A stretch of 64,000 nt of DNA from Nitrososphaerota archaeon (GTDB taxonomy: Archaea; Thermoproteota; Nitrososphaeria; Nitrososphaerales; Nitrosopumilaceae): NCBI GenBank assembly GCA_021325595.1, contig JAJPGX010000013.1, positions 22,786-86,785 on the forward strand, written 5' to 3'. Below, piece by piece: positions 34,525 through 43,260 of the stretch (its first letter is position 1; every line of letters starts with the position of its first letter). The notes beneath the pieces are model-generated. The model had not been told where the DNA came from, did not search any database, and was given only the letters and a program-made list of their open reading frames with translations. A program made the translations under genes and the position numbers.

Positions 34525-35006
34525 TATTCATGCCACCCTATCATGCTGCCAAGTTCTCCTAATGTTGTATAATATGGAGCTGGTTTTCTAATCTTTGCAT
34601 CGTCAAACTGTGTCTTTGATTTTGATTTTAATTCATTTGGAACACCCAAATATGCTCTTAATCTCTTTAAGGAGGTCTTACCAGAGGGTTTCTTTGGAAG
34701 CATTCCACGCACCATCTTTGTAATCATTGTATCAGGTCTGCGAGGGTGGAATGGACCAAACTTGGGGTTTGTCACACTGGATATTTCCAAAAATTCTCTA
34801 TATCCTTTAATGATTGATTCTCTGTTACCACTAATCATTATGTTTTCAGCATTTACAATAGAAACACGAGTACCTTTTATGAGTAATTTTGCTACATGCG
34901 AGCAGAGTCTACCAGCTATTTGATTTGTTCCATCCACGATGATGGATTCTTGGACTGTGCTCTTTGATGGCGAATTTGTTTTAGTTTGAGTTTCTTGTTT
35001 AGCCAA
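34524..35006 (-). CDS. rpl13: Ribosomal protein L13 (uL13)
   Basis: The 160-residue protein has VDGTNQIAGRLCSHVAKLL, the GNRESIIKGYREF stretch and MVRGMLPKKPSG, all typical of L13. About 20 extra N-terminal residues rich in Lys, Thr and Ser (KQETQTKTNSPSK) precede the conserved start, which is unusual for archaea. It overlaps L18e by eight bases. Confidence 0.95.
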   Translation of the reverse strand: MAKQETQTKTNSPSKSTVQESIIVDGTNQIAGRLCSHVAKLLIKGTRVSIVNAENIMISGNRESIIKGYREFLEISSVTNPKFGPFHPRRPDTMITKMVRGMLPKKPSGKTSLKRLRAYLGVPNELKSKSKTQFDDAKIRKPAPYYTTLGELGSMIGWHE

Positions 35007-35346
35007 TTATTTTCACTCCTTTTCCCGTTGGATGGTTTTTGATTAGTTGAGAAATGTCAAATATCTTTCCACCTGCTTGTTGTACTTTTTTTGCACTAGA
35101 GACAGAAATGGAAAAAGAACATAGTGTAATTTTATGTGAAAGACTTCCAGTGCCAAGGACTTTACCAGGAACTACTACTACGTCATTATCAGATACAAAT
35201 TTGTCTAACTGACCCAAATTTATAGTCCTTTTTGCTATGGTTGGTTTCAGAGCCAGCTCAGCAAGTCTGCCCCATATTGGTGCCTTGTTTTTCTTTGAGG
35301 CGTTGCTTAGAGTTTTTGCCATTTCTAATACCACTTGGTTGATCAT
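34999..35346 (-). CDS. rpl18e: Ribosomal protein L18e (eL18)
   Basis: The 115-residue protein fits archaeal L18e: LSNASKKNKAPIWGRLAELAL, VVVPGKVLGTGSLSHK and the C-terminal HPTGKGVKII. The ATG at 35322 (MAKTLSNAS) may be the true start, eight residues inside. It lies 40 bases after rpoD in the rpoD-L18e-L13-S9 operon. Confidence 0.94.
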   Translation of the reverse strand: MINQVVLEMAKTLSNASKKNKAPIWGRLAELALKPTIAKRTINLGQLDKFVSDNDVVVVPGKVLGTGSLSHKITLCSFSISVSSAKKVQQAGGKIFDISQLIKNHPTGKGVKIIG

Positions 35347-35386
35347 GTGTAATAATGCCCATTTTTACCCAAATATAATATATGCT

Positions 35387-36022
35387 TCAACCAAGGGTTG
35401 CCATGGTCTGCTGGAATTCTCCTAATCTTTTTTCAAGCTCATCTATTGCAGCTCGAATCACTTCCGATGGGGTCAAATTTCCAACAGTCTCTACAGTGAG
35501 TATGTGTTCTTCAGGATTGTTTGTCTGAGTCAAGACTGCTACGGTGGAAGAATTCCATTTGGCATGTTCATTTCCTCTTCCTAGTCTTGCATACGCCTCT
35601 ACCTTTAATTTTTGGCCAGGTGCTAATACTATAATTGGTATATTGGAACTTACCGGTTTTACAACTTCATCTTCTGAACTAAGATCGGAAGAAGTAACAG
35701 TCCTAGTAGTATCAGATACTCCTGAATCAAGCATTAAAAGTACTCTGCATTTACTGCATCCAAGCTCGCTATGACAATCACATGCAGATGGTTCTACAAA
35801 TCTAGAAAGGTCAGTTCTCAATGGGGTCATTGCAAGTCTATGCGCTACTCCTTCATCTGCTAATACTGAAGAGTTTTCAATAATTACCACATCATCTATG
35901 GCAAAGGTAGGAACCCCTGACAAGCATATTCTTCTAAGTGCATTAGCATATTGTATAGGTATGCCTTTCAATTTTACAACAATTTTATTTCCACTCTCTT
36001 CAATTACATCCAAAGAAGTCAA
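35387..36022 (-). CDS. rpoD: DNA-directed RNA polymerase subunit D (Rpo3)
   Basis: The 211-residue protein is the archaeal homologue of Rpb3/alpha: NALRRICLSGVPTFAIDDV, SSVLADEGVAHRLAMTPL. It forms the assembly platform with subunit L. Cys81, 83, 89 and 92 (C-x-C-x5-C-x2-C) match the zinc loop of eukaryotic Rpb3. The separate Fe-S domain (D3) seen in Sulfolobus RpoD is missing, giving a shorter protein. Divergent promoters shared with SBDS lie at 36023-36108. Confidence 0.95.
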   Translation of the reverse strand: MTSLDVIEESGNKIVVKLKGIPIQYANALRRICLSGVPTFAIDDVVIIENSSVLADEGVAHRLAMTPLRTDLSRFVEPSACDCHSELGCSKCRVLLMLDSGVSDTTRTVTSSDLSSEDEVVKPVSSNIPIIVLAPGQKLKVEAYARLGRGNEHAKWNSSTVAVLTQTNNPEEHILTVETVGNLTPSEVIRAAIDELEKRLGEFQQTMATLG

Positions 36023-36078
36023 ATCTTACGGGTGAAGGTTGAAATTCCAAATAAAAATCTAGCGAGTTTTTCTGTATA

Positions 36079-36088
36079 GATAAATACC
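36079..36088 (+). promoter_or_regulatory. TATA-like box of the SBDS-exosome operon
   Basis: agataaatac lies 26 bases before the SBDS ATG, as expected for a leaderless transcript. Confidence 0.5.
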
Positions 36089-36108
36089 GTGAATTAGTAC
36101 CTTCACCC

Positions 36109-36795
36109 ATGGATAAGGTCACTACTGTGAGATTTTCAGTAGAGGGTGAAAAGTTCGAAATATTGGTAAAACCAGATCCTGCCTTAGAATACAAGCTTGG
36201 TAAACGAAAGGAAATCTCAGGAGTTCTCGTTTCTGATGAGATCTATTCCGACTCTAACAAAGGTACTAGGGCATCAACTGAAAAATTGATGAAAGCTTTC
36301 AAAACTACTGATGCTATTTCTATTGCAAGCATGATTTTACAAAAGGGAGATCTAAATCTTACAACTGATCAGAGACGAAAGATGGTGGCTGAAAAACGTA
36401 AACAGATTGTTGATTTTATATCTAAAGGCTATGTAGACCCACGATCACACCTGCCACATCCTCCGCTTAGAATTGAACAGGCAATGGATGATGCAAGAGT
36501 CTCAGTTGATCCATTTCGAAATACCGATGAGCAGATAAAAGAAATCATTGAACAATTGCGTCCAATCATACCATTAAAGTCAGAAAACATGCTTCTTGAT
36601 ATTTTGGTTCCAGCTCAATATGCAGCTCAATCATATTCTGTATTGAAATCGTTTGGAACTTTGAAAAAAGAAGAATGGCAAGCAAATGGATCACTTAAAG
36701 TAATACTAGATATACCGGCTGCGGCAAGAGCAAACGTGATAGATAGATTGGGCTCTGTAACTAAAGGCACCGCCATGGTTGAGGTTGCTAAATGA
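36109..36795 (+). CDS. sbds: Ribosome maturation protein SDO1/SBDS
   Basis: The 228-residue protein has the three-domain SBDS build, starting KVTTVRFSVEGEKFEILVKPD and including TDAISIASMILQKGDLNLT and RREKMV-type KRKQIVDFISKGYVDP. In archaea and eukaryotes it binds the 60S/50S subunit and helps release the anti-association factor aIF6. It opens the exosome operon and overlaps rrp4 by four bases. Confidence 0.95.
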   Translation: MDKVTTVRFSVEGEKFEILVKPDPALEYKLGKRKEISGVLVSDEIYSDSNKGTRASTEKLMKAFKTTDAISIASMILQKGDLNLTTDQRRKMVAEKRKQIVDFISKGYVDPRSHLPHPPLRIEQAMDDARVSVDPFRNTDEQIKEIIEQLRPIIPLKSENMLLDILVPAQYAAQSYSVLKSFGTLKKEEWQANGSLKVILDIPAAARANVIDRLGSVTKGTAMVEVAK

Positions 36796-37496
36796 TGGAT
36801 GTAAAAAGACGCTATGTTATACCAGGGGATATCATTGCAACCGGGCCTATACGACCAGAACAAAATGTCTACCAAGATGGAGAAAAAATGATTTCTACTT
36901 GTGTGGGTATTTCAGAAATATTTGAAAACTCTGTAAGAGTAATACCGTTAACCGGTGCATACATGCCAAAAACAAATGATCTAGTGATAGGAAAAGTAGT
37001 TGGAACTTCGCCACTTTCATGGGAATTTGATATTAATTCATGTTACATTGGATTTCTACCTGCGCAAGATGTCTTTGGTAGGGATTATTCACCTACAAAA
37101 GATGAACTAAAGCAAAGACTGGATATTGGAGATTTGGTTGCTGCACGGGTTGCAAATTTTGATAGATCAAGAGATCCGCTTCTCACTGTACAAGACAGAG
37201 ATCTTGGAAAAATTGATTCAGGAGAATTAATCGAGATCTCTCCAAGTAAAGTACCGCGTCTTATCGGAAAGAGAGGTTCCATGATTCAAACAATCGAGAT
37301 GGCAACTAGGGCAGTTATTACAATAGGTCAAAATGGTTGGATAGTAGTTTCATGTGATGATTCAGAGGGATTATTAAAGGCCGTTGAAGCAATCAAAATG
37401 GTTGATGCCCTGGCGCATACGCCAAACTTGACTGAAAGAGTCAAATCTATGCTGGGGGTACCAGCTGGTGAAAATAATGACACAATTAATGACTGA
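36792..37496 (+). CDS. rrp4: Exosome complex RNA-binding protein Rrp4
   Basis: The 234-residue protein has an N-terminal domain, an S1 domain and a C-terminal KH domain (PSKVPRLIGKRGSMIQTIE with the GxxG loop). It caps the archaeal exosome, a 3'-to-5' RNA-degrading and tailing machine. It overlaps SBDS (ATGA) and the start of rrp41. Confidence 0.95.
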   Translation: MMDVKRRYVIPGDIIATGPIRPEQNVYQDGEKMISTCVGISEIFENSVRVIPLTGAYMPKTNDLVIGKVVGTSPLSWEFDINSCYIGFLPAQDVFGRDYSPTKDELKQRLDIGDLVAARVANFDRSRDPLLTVQDRDLGKIDSGELIEISPSKVPRLIGKRGSMIQTIEMATRAVITIGQNGWIVVSCDDSEGLLKAVEAIKMVDALAHTPNLTERVKSMLGVPAGENNDTIND

Positions 37497-38193
37497 AGAT
37501 GGAATTAGATGTGATGGAAGAAAAACAGATGATCTCAGGAATATCTCCATTAAGGTAGGAGTATTAAAAAATGCTGATGGCTCAGCCTACATAGAATTTG
37601 GCCAAAACAAGATTTTAGCTGGAGTTTTTGGACCAAGAGACGTACACCCAAAGCACATGGCAAATCAAGACACAGGAATTTTGCGATGTAGATATCACAT
37701 GTCACCTTTCTCTGTCACAGAAAGAAAAAACCCTGCACCATCAAGAAGAGAAATTGAAATTTCCAAAGTTATCAAAGAGGCACTAGAACCTGCTGTAATT
37801 CTCAAAGATTTTCCAAGAACTGTAATCGATGTATTTGTTGAAGTCTTACAAGCTGATGGGGGTTCAAGATGTGCAGCACTTGATGCCGCTGCAGTAGCAC
37901 TTGCTGATGCGGGAATACCAATGCGTGATCTGGTTTCTGCATGTGCAGCAGGTAAGGTTGCTGATAGAATAGTTCTTGATATAAACAATGAAGAAGATCA
38001 GGAAGGACAAGCCGATATGCCAGTGGCAATAATGCCAAATGTTGGCAAAGTTACACTAATGCAACTTGATGGGGTATTAACTCCTGAAGAATACAAATCA
38101 TGTCTACAAACAGCAATTGGCGGATGTAAACGTGTATATGAAATTCAGAGAAAAGCATTAATGGAAAAATATTTCCAAACCGGTGAGCAATAA
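37477..38193 (+). CDS. rrp41: Exosome catalytic subunit Rrp41
   Basis: The protein is a RNase PH-fold subunit with GVLKNADGSAYIEFG, NPAPSRREIEISKVIKEAL, EVLQADGGSRCAALDAAAV and the catalytic Asp region VADRIVLDINNEEDQ. It holds the phosphorolytic site of the Rrp41/42 hexamer. Possible starts are GTG 37468, ATG 37477 and ATG 37489, all inside rrp4. The last (MTEDGIRCDGRK) is closest to family N-termini; I show the middle one. Confidence 0.94.
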   Translation: MTQLMTEDGIRCDGRKTDDLRNISIKVGVLKNADGSAYIEFGQNKILAGVFGPRDVHPKHMANQDTGILRCRYHMSPFSVTERKNPAPSRREIEISKVIKEALEPAVILKDFPRTVIDVFVEVLQADGGSRCAALDAAAVALADAGIPMRDLVSACAAGKVADRIVLDINNEEDQEGQADMPVAIMPNVGKVTLMQLDGVLTPEEYKSCLQTAIGGCKRVYEIQRKALMEKYFQTGEQ

Positions 38194-38195
38194 AC

Positions 38196-38999
38196 TTGGA
38201 ATCATTAATAATAGATCAATTAAAACGAGAGAGAATAATTGAATTATTAAAGTCTGGAAAAAGAATAGATGGTAGATCTCTTGATGAACAAAGACCGTTA
38301 CAAATTGAAACTGGGGTAATCCCAAAAGCAAATGGTTCTGCAAGGATCAAATTGGGAAACACAGAAGTAATAACAGGAGTTAAAATTCAACCAGACAAGC
38401 CGTTTCCAGATTTAGGAGATAAAGGAATTCTTATCTGTACTGCTGAAATTTTACCCCTTGCTGATCCACACGTAGAACCAGGGCCACCTACTGAAGACGT
38501 CATAGAATTAGCTAGAGTTGTTGATAGGGGAATAAGAGAGACCGAAATGATAGATTTACATCAATTGGTTTTGATTGAAGATAAATCTGTAATTGGTATT
38601 TTTATTGATAGTAGTGTAATTGATGCCGACGGTAATCTATTTGATGCATGCTCTTATGCATCTGTGGCAGCATTACTTTCTTGTACTGTGCCAAAATATG
38701 AAGTAAAAGATGATATCCCATCTCTAGTTGAAGGAGTAACATCTAAACCTCCTGTCACAACTCTTCCGATATCTGTAACTATGGCAAGAATTGGTGATTA
38801 CATAATAGTTGATCCCACTTCTGAAGAAGAGGCTTGTATGGATGCAAGAATGACGATTACTACAAACTCTGCTGGTAACATATGTGCGCTCCAAAAGGGA
38901 GGAAGTGAAGGATTCACACCTGAACAACTTATTCAGTGTTCAGAAATTGCACTCCAGGTGGGAACAAAAATAAGGAAGCAGTTTGAGCAGTTGAAGTAA
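38196..38999 (+). CDS. rrp42: Exosome subunit Rrp42
   Basis: The 267-residue RNase PH-fold protein has GKRIDGRSLDEQRPLQIETG, GSARIKLGNTEVITGVKIQP and the conserved DPHVEPGPPTEDVIELARVVDRGIRE (split here), the archaeal Rrp42 pattern. It lacks catalytic residues of its own but is needed for the Rrp41/42 ring. The start is TTG 38196, two bases after rrp41 ends. Confidence 0.95.
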   Translation: MESLIIDQLKRERIIELLKSGKRIDGRSLDEQRPLQIETGVIPKANGSARIKLGNTEVITGVKIQPDKPFPDLGDKGILICTAEILPLADPHVEPGPPTEDVIELARVVDRGIRETEMIDLHQLVLIEDKSVIGIFIDSSVIDADGNLFDACSYASVAALLSCTVPKYEVKDDIPSLVEGVTSKPPVTTLPISVTMARIGDYIIVDPTSEEEACMDARMTITTNSAGNICALQKGGSEGFTPEQLIQCSEIALQVGTKIRKQFEQLK

Positions 39000-39001
39000 T
39001 C

Positions 39002-39217
39002 ATGACAAAAATTAAAAGTTCATCATTAAAAGGACTTGGTCAGAAATATGGACTCAAGCCAAGAAAAAAGTATACTGCTGTACATAGACTGCTAAAGTCA
39101 AAAAGAAAGTGTCCAGAATGTGGTTCGGAAAGATTCGGTAGGATAGCAGTTGGTATATGGACCTGCAAAAAATGTAACCTCAAAATAGCAGGCATGGCAT
39201 ATGATGTCAAACTTTAA
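39002..39217 (+). CDS. rpl37ae: Ribosomal protein L37Ae (eL43)
   Basis: The 71-residue protein has a zinc ribbon KCPECGSERFGR...WTCKKCNLK and the terminal AGMAYDV, the archaeal L37Ae pattern. It follows rrp42 by two bases, the standard archaeal order. The RNA polymerase subunit P gene that usually comes next is not found here; the frame after it is pcc1. Confidence 0.95.
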   Translation: MTKIKSSSLKGLGQKYGLKPRKKYTAVHRLLKSKRKCPECGSERFGRIAVGIWTCKKCNLKIAGMAYDVKL

Positions 39218-39446
39218 AGCGAAAATCGAAATCTCTGCAGGAAAACGAAACAAAGCAATATTCAAAGCTATTGAAACTGACAACAAATTTTATGATGAAA
39301 ATCCAACAAAATCCAATCTTACTATAGATGACAAGATTACAATAATTATAGATGCAAAGGAATTATCACATTTGAGAGCAAACCTAAATTCCACATTAAG
39401 ACTAGTGCAGGCAAGTAATGATTCCATAGAATCGGTAAAGATATAA
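39201..39446 (+). CDS. pcc1: KEOPS complex subunit Pcc1
   Basis: The 81-residue small alpha/beta protein, with FKAKIEISAGKRNKAIFKAI, NLTIDDKITIIIDAKELSHLRANLNSTLRLVQA, fits Pcc1, the dimerising subunit of KEOPS that makes t6A37 in tRNAs. It overlaps L37Ae by 17 bases and precedes prefoldin beta, the usual archaeal neighbourhood. Confidence 0.85.
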   Translation: MMSNFKAKIEISAGKRNKAIFKAIETDNKFYDENPTKSNLTIDDKITIIIDAKELSHLRANLNSTLRLVQASNDSIESVKI

Positions 39447-39469
39447 ACAAAAAAATAATTGAGACTGTA

Positions 39470-39862
39470 ATGGCCTCTGGCGAACAGCAAGTACCTCCAT
39501 GGTTGCAAGAACAAGTATCTAGACTACAACAAATACAACAAAATTTACAATCAATAGTACTTCAAAAACAACATCTTGAATCAGAACGGCTTGAAACTGA
39601 GAGAGCACTTGAAGTGTTAAAAAAAATGAATGACAACGATGCAGTATATAAGACTGCAGGTCCAATCCTAGTAAAATCAACAAAACCATCTATGATCTCG
39701 GAGCTAGAAGAAAAAAGGGAGCTTGCAAACACCAGACTAACCGTACTCTCAAAACAAGAAGCACGATTAAAAGAGAATCTAAAAGAGGCAGAGACTAAGA
39801 TCCGAGAAATGATAAAAGGACCAGCACAATCTGAACAACCAAAAACAGATACTCCTAAATAA
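39470..39862 (+). CDS. pfdB: Prefoldin beta subunit (GimC beta)
   Basis: The 130-residue protein is two long coiled-coil helices joined by a beta hairpin with VYKTAGPILVKSTK, the prefoldin beta pattern. It pairs with the alpha subunit at 10466-10888. It sits after pcc1 in the exosome operon as in many archaea. Confidence 0.94.
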   Translation: MASGEQQVPPWLQEQVSRLQQIQQNLQSIVLQKQHLESERLETERALEVLKKMNDNDAVYKTAGPILVKSTKPSMISELEEKRELANTRLTVLSKQEARLKENLKEAETKIREMIKGPAQSEQPKTDTPK

Positions 39863-39885
39863 AATATTCACAAAATTTTCAACGC

Positions 39886-40569
39886 TTGAAGATTGAAGAA
39901 ATCCGAATGGTAATTGATGAACGTGAGAGTAAAAGTGGCATTCCAAACTTGCTAAAACAGCTTGGAGTAAAGATAGAAATGACAAATCTGGCAGTAGGTG
40001 ATTATATAGTAGCTCCTGAAACAGTAGTTGAAAGAAAAAGTGTCTATGATTTTATCTCCTCAGTCTTTGATGGTAGGTTATTTGATCAATGTAATAGACT
40101 CAAGGAACATTTTGAACATCCAGTGATCATAGTAGAAGGAAATATGGATGAGATAGAGAAAATCACCGAAAATCCTCTTGTTTTTTATGGAGCGGCATCG
40201 TCTGTCGCATTAGACTTTAAAATACCCATAATACCAACTCCAAACGCATCACATACTGCAAAATTATTGATTTCCATGTGTGCACGGCAAGGAAATATGA
40301 AAGGGCCATTTCTTAAAAAAATTAGAAAATCTGGAGATTTGAAACGACAACAATTATCTATACTTTGTAGTCTTCCTGGTGTTGGTGAAAAACTAGCAAC
40401 AAGAATGCTGGAAAAATTTGGCTCACCAAAAAATTCACTTAATGCATCTCTATCCGAGCTTGCCAAAATAAAAGGTATGGGTGAAGCTAGGGCGGAAAAA
40501 ATTAGAAAGATGCTTGATGCTGGAATAAAGGAAGAAAAAAGTGAGCAAAAAACTCTTCACAATATATAA
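39886..40569 (+). CDS. xpf: XPF/ERCC4-type structure-specific nuclease (no helicase domain)
   Basis: The 227-residue protein has an ERCC4 nuclease domain (residues 1-140) with the ERK-x3-D motif in VVERKSVYDF and a tandem helix-hairpin-helix domain (about 160-215, SLPGVGEKLATRMLEKFG, KIKGMGEARAEKI). This short form, without the Hef helicase, acts with PCNA in Crenarchaeota and cuts flap and branched DNA. The start is TTG 39886. It ends the exosome operon. Confidence 0.93.
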   Translation: MKIEEIRMVIDERESKSGIPNLLKQLGVKIEMTNLAVGDYIVAPETVVERKSVYDFISSVFDGRLFDQCNRLKEHFEHPVIIVEGNMDEIEKITENPLVFYGAASSVALDFKIPIIPTPNASHTAKLLISMCARQGNMKGPFLKKIRKSGDLKRQQLSILCSLPGVGEKLATRMLEKFGSPKNSLNASLSELAKIKGMGEARAEKIRKMLDAGIKEEKSEQKTLHNI

Positions 40570-40677
40570 CACATGATTCAAATATCTTTCATCAAAAGCC
40601 TAGCACAAATTATTGTATCATTACATGGCTCGTAGAACACCAACAATTCTAGATATGAAAATGAATTTGATGATGAT

Positions 40678-41184
40678 TCATTTACTGATTGGGTTGGAAG
40701 AAGACTCACTCTTGGTTAGGCGCTTTTTTAATATAGTTCCACATATGGGACATTGCTTTCCTGAATCAAATTCCTTTTGACAGGCTATGCAATAAAGAGA
40801 TCTTTGTAGAATCTTCGAGATTCCCCTAGTCATAACCGGTAGTGTTTTTATTCCTAATTGTTTGGCTACATTTGAAACAGCAAAATCATCAGTTATAATC
40901 TCACCACTTAGTTGTAAAGATAAAGCAATAACTGATATGTCACCATTCGATAACTCTGAAAAATCTCCAATCTGTTTTGCTTTCTGAATTACTTTTTCTA
41001 TGAATTGTTTTCCAGGTTCTAGTAATTCTAATCTATCTAGTTCTATTAGTGCATTTACTGCACCATGATGTTTTTTGATGTGTTTGATTTCTTCAAAAAT
41101 AAGAGGTGTTGTGTAGTACTTCTCTTGTAATGCAAATGGGATTCCAGCATAAAATGATGTGGCGTCTAATATTTTAGAAGCCAA
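40678..41184 (-). CDS. nob1: rRNA maturation endonuclease Nob1 (PIN domain plus zinc ribbon)
   Basis: The 168-residue protein has a PIN domain (LDATSFYAGIPF, NGDISVIALSLQL, EIITDDFAVSNVAKQLG; acidic residues near 7, 82 and 100) and a C-terminal zinc ribbon YCIACQKEF...CPICGTIL. It cuts at the 3' end of 16S rRNA in 30S maturation. It overlaps the NAD kinase gene by 11 bases. The spacer 40570-40677 has no confident gene. Confidence 0.92.
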   Translation of the reverse strand: MASKILDATSFYAGIPFALQEKYYTTPLIFEEIKHIKKHHGAVNALIELDRLELLEPGKQFIEKVIQKAKQIGDFSELSNGDISVIALSLQLSGEIITDDFAVSNVAKQLGIKTLPVMTRGISKILQRSLYCIACQKEFDSGKQCPICGTILKKRLTKSESSSNPISK

Positions 41185-41989
41185 GTTTGCTCATCTGTCT
41201 TAGACCTTGTTTTTTTAGTCTAACAAATACTGCATGTTTTTTGTATTTTCTAATGGTTATAGATTCATCAAACCTTGCAGTTTTAACTACTTGTGCATCC
41301 ATTATTATATTTGAATCATGATTACTGATAATCTCAATTTTCTCATCAGGAACTACTAAGGAAGGTAGTTTGTTTACTGGCGCAACTGGAGTTATTATCA
41401 ATACATCAAGACTTTCATGAAGGATTGGACCTCCTAATGAATAAGAGTGACCAGTGGAACCGCTTGGGGTTGAGACTATTACCCCATCCATTCTTTGGGT
41501 AACAGTGTCGTTCTGGAATCTAATCTCAAATAATGAAGTCTTTGTAAGATTCTGTCGATTAATGTATATTTCATTTAATGCAGGTGGAAAATCTTCTCCA
41601 CCACATGAAGCCACTACTCTTGTCCTTCTATCCAAAAATATGTTATCTGCAATAATCTGTTCTATAGCAATATCAATCTGAGGTAACGTAATCTCAGATA
41701 ATATTCCTCTGTTTCCTCCAACGTTGATTGCAAGATTTGGGATCTCATTTTCAAGATATCTAAATGTGCGTAGTGTAGTTCCGTCTCCTCCAAGAGTGAT
41801 GGTAAGATCTAATTTTGTAGTCTTTAATTCCTCAAGATCGCCTACTTTTTTTGTTCCACTTACATCTACAGGTGCTACTGTGTATACCCGAATTTTTTTT
41901 GCAGCCAATTTCTTGGCAACGTTTCTTGCAGCATCCTCCGCTTCCTTTGAGCCGAACTTACTTACTACTGCTACACTATTAAGTTCCAA
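41174..41989 (-). CDS. nadK: NAD kinase
   Basis: The 271-residue protein has TLGGDGTTLRTFR (the GGDGT active site), NVGGNRGILSEI and STPSGSTGHSYSLGG, the ATP-NAD kinase signature. It makes NADP+ from NAD+, needed by biosynthesis and the 3-hydroxypropionate cycle. It is read before nob1 in the same minus-strand unit. Confidence 0.95.
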   Translation of the reverse strand: MELNSVAVVSKFGSKEAEDAARNVAKKLAAKKIRVYTVAPVDVSGTKKVGDLEELKTTKLDLTITLGGDGTTLRTFRYLENEIPNLAINVGGNRGILSEITLPQIDIAIEQIIADNIFLDRRTRVVASCGGEDFPPALNEIYINRQNLTKTSLFEIRFQNDTVTQRMDGVIVSTPSGSTGHSYSLGGPILHESLDVLIITPVAPVNKLPSLVVPDEKIEIISNHDSNIIMDAQVVKTARFDESITIRKYKKHAVFVRLKKQGLRQMSKLGF

Positions 41990-42032
41990 CTATAACCAGT
42001 ATTTCATTTTCACTTAAAAAGCATCTGATAGG

Positions 42033-42040
42033 TATAAAAT
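42033..42040 (+). promoter_or_regulatory. TATA-like box of the rhodanese gene
   Basis: tataaaat is centred at about 42036, which sets transcription near 42062. That excludes the TTG at 42055 and supports the ATG at 42070. Confidence 0.5.
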
Positions 42041-42069
42041 ATTAAGAACCTTTTTTGTATGCAGATATA

Positions 42070-42915
42070 ATGAATTATGCACATCCTGAAGTTTTAACAG
42101 ATACCCAGACCGTTGAAAACAGTCTAAACAACAAATCGCTAAAAATAATTGAAGTCGATTACGATCCAGAAAATGCCTATAGACAAGGACATTTGCAAGG
42201 TGCAAGCCTGATATGGTGGAAAAGAGATATCAACGATCCAGTAACGCGAGACATTATTAATAAATCTCAATTTGAAGAACTAATGGCAAAAAATGGTATT
42301 ACTCCAGATTCAGAAGTGATTCTTTATGGTGATTTCAACAACTGGTTCGCTGCTTTTGTCTTCTGGATTTTCAAATATTATGGACATGAAAAAGTCAAGA
42401 TAATGAATGGGGGAAGAAAAAAATGGGAATTAGAAAAAAGAACTTACACCAAGGATGAACCACAAATTCAAAGAACTAACTATACTTCAAAACCTCCAAA
42501 CGAAGGATTGCGTGCATATCTATTTGATGTGAGAAGATCTCTTGATAGAAAAGACACTGTACTAGTTGATGTCCGTTCTCCCAAAGAATTCACCGGTGAA
42601 ATTACTGCACCTCCGGAATACCCGATGGAACACGCTCAGAGGGGAGGACACATTCCAAGGGCAAATAACATTCCATGGGCAACTGCAGTAAATGATGCAG
42701 ATGGTACATTCAAAACTGCAGATGAACTCAAAAAAATCTACGAAGCTAAAGGTGTTACACCAGATAAAGATGTTATATGCTATTGTAGAATTGGAGAAAG
42801 ATCATCGCATACTTGGTTTGTCCTAAAATATCTTTTAGGCTATCCGCAAGTAAGAAACTATGATGGTTCATGGACTGAATGGGGTAATATGATTGGAAAT
42901 CCAATCGAAAAATAG
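42070..42915 (+). CDS. Thiosulfate/3-mercaptopyruvate sulfurtransferase (tandem rhodanese)
   Basis: The 281-residue protein has two rhodanese domains. The first (residues about 1-120) has the inactive loop; the second ends with the active-site loop CYCRIGERSSHTWF holding the catalytic Cys. It moves sulfane sulfur from thiosulfate or mercaptopyruvate to cyanide or other acceptors. It is followed, with a 23-bp overlap, by a small unknown gene and then a ferredoxin, so a role in sulfur or Fe-S supply is possible. Confidence 0.9.
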   Translation: MNYAHPEVLTDTQTVENSLNNKSLKIIEVDYDPENAYRQGHLQGASLIWWKRDINDPVTRDIINKSQFEELMAKNGITPDSEVILYGDFNNWFAAFVFWIFKYYGHEKVKIMNGGRKKWELEKRTYTKDEPQIQRTNYTSKPPNEGLRAYLFDVRRSLDRKDTVLVDVRSPKEFTGEITAPPEYPMEHAQRGGHIPRANNIPWATAVNDADGTFKTADELKKIYEAKGVTPDKDVICYCRIGERSSHTWFVLKYLLGYPQVRNYDGSWTEWGNMIGNPIEK

Positions 42916-43222
42916 CATAAACCCAGAGCAACCTATTCTCAAAAAAGGTATATTCTATACAATATTAGACGATTCTACTAATTTTGTCATGGAAGACAAG
43001 ACAAAACGTGGACTTTCTGTACTTGAACGAAACATAGATGAAAAATACCATGTTGAGGCAGAAAAAGGAATGATCTATGACATGGACGGTATAGGTCATA
43101 AAGTTCCAATCAGATGGTACTTTCCAAAAGACAAATACACCTTTGATGTCGTCATGGATCACGCAAATGAAATGGAACAAAGATATAGAAAAATACGAGA
43201 AGAAACCTGCCCTGATTATTAA
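42893..43222 (+). CDS. Hypothetical protein overlapping the rhodanese gene
   Basis: The 109-residue protein is soluble and charged, with GIFYTILDDSTNFVMEDKTKRGLSVLERN (cut in two here) and a Cys near the C-terminus (EETCPDY). It starts with TTG 42893 inside the end of the rhodanese gene and is presumably coexpressed. I do not recognise the family. Confidence 0.7.
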   Translation: MEIQSKNSINPEQPILKKGIFYTILDDSTNFVMEDKTKRGLSVLERNIDEKYHVEAEKGMIYDMDGIGHKVPIRWYFPKDKYTFDVVMDHANEMEQRYRKIREETCPDY

Positions 43223-43227
43223 GAAGC

Positions 43228-43238
43228 ATTTTTAAACT
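43228..43238 (+). promoter_or_regulatory. TATA-like box of the ferredoxin gene
   Basis: catttttaaac is centred about 28 bases before the ATG at 43261. Confidence 0.5.
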
Positions 43239-43260
43239 CTATCTCCCATAATTTCAATAG

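Noticed and set aside
40667..40692. C/D-box-like atgatga and ctga motif
   Set aside because: Only one C/D-like pair, inside the nob1 3' end, without the second pair expected of a C/D sRNA.
40625..40780. Short plus-strand frame MARRTPTILDMKMN and a neighbouring-frame run ending GRRLTLG
   Set aside because: It runs into the nob1 3' end and needs a frame change to look like one protein; no promoter or family support.
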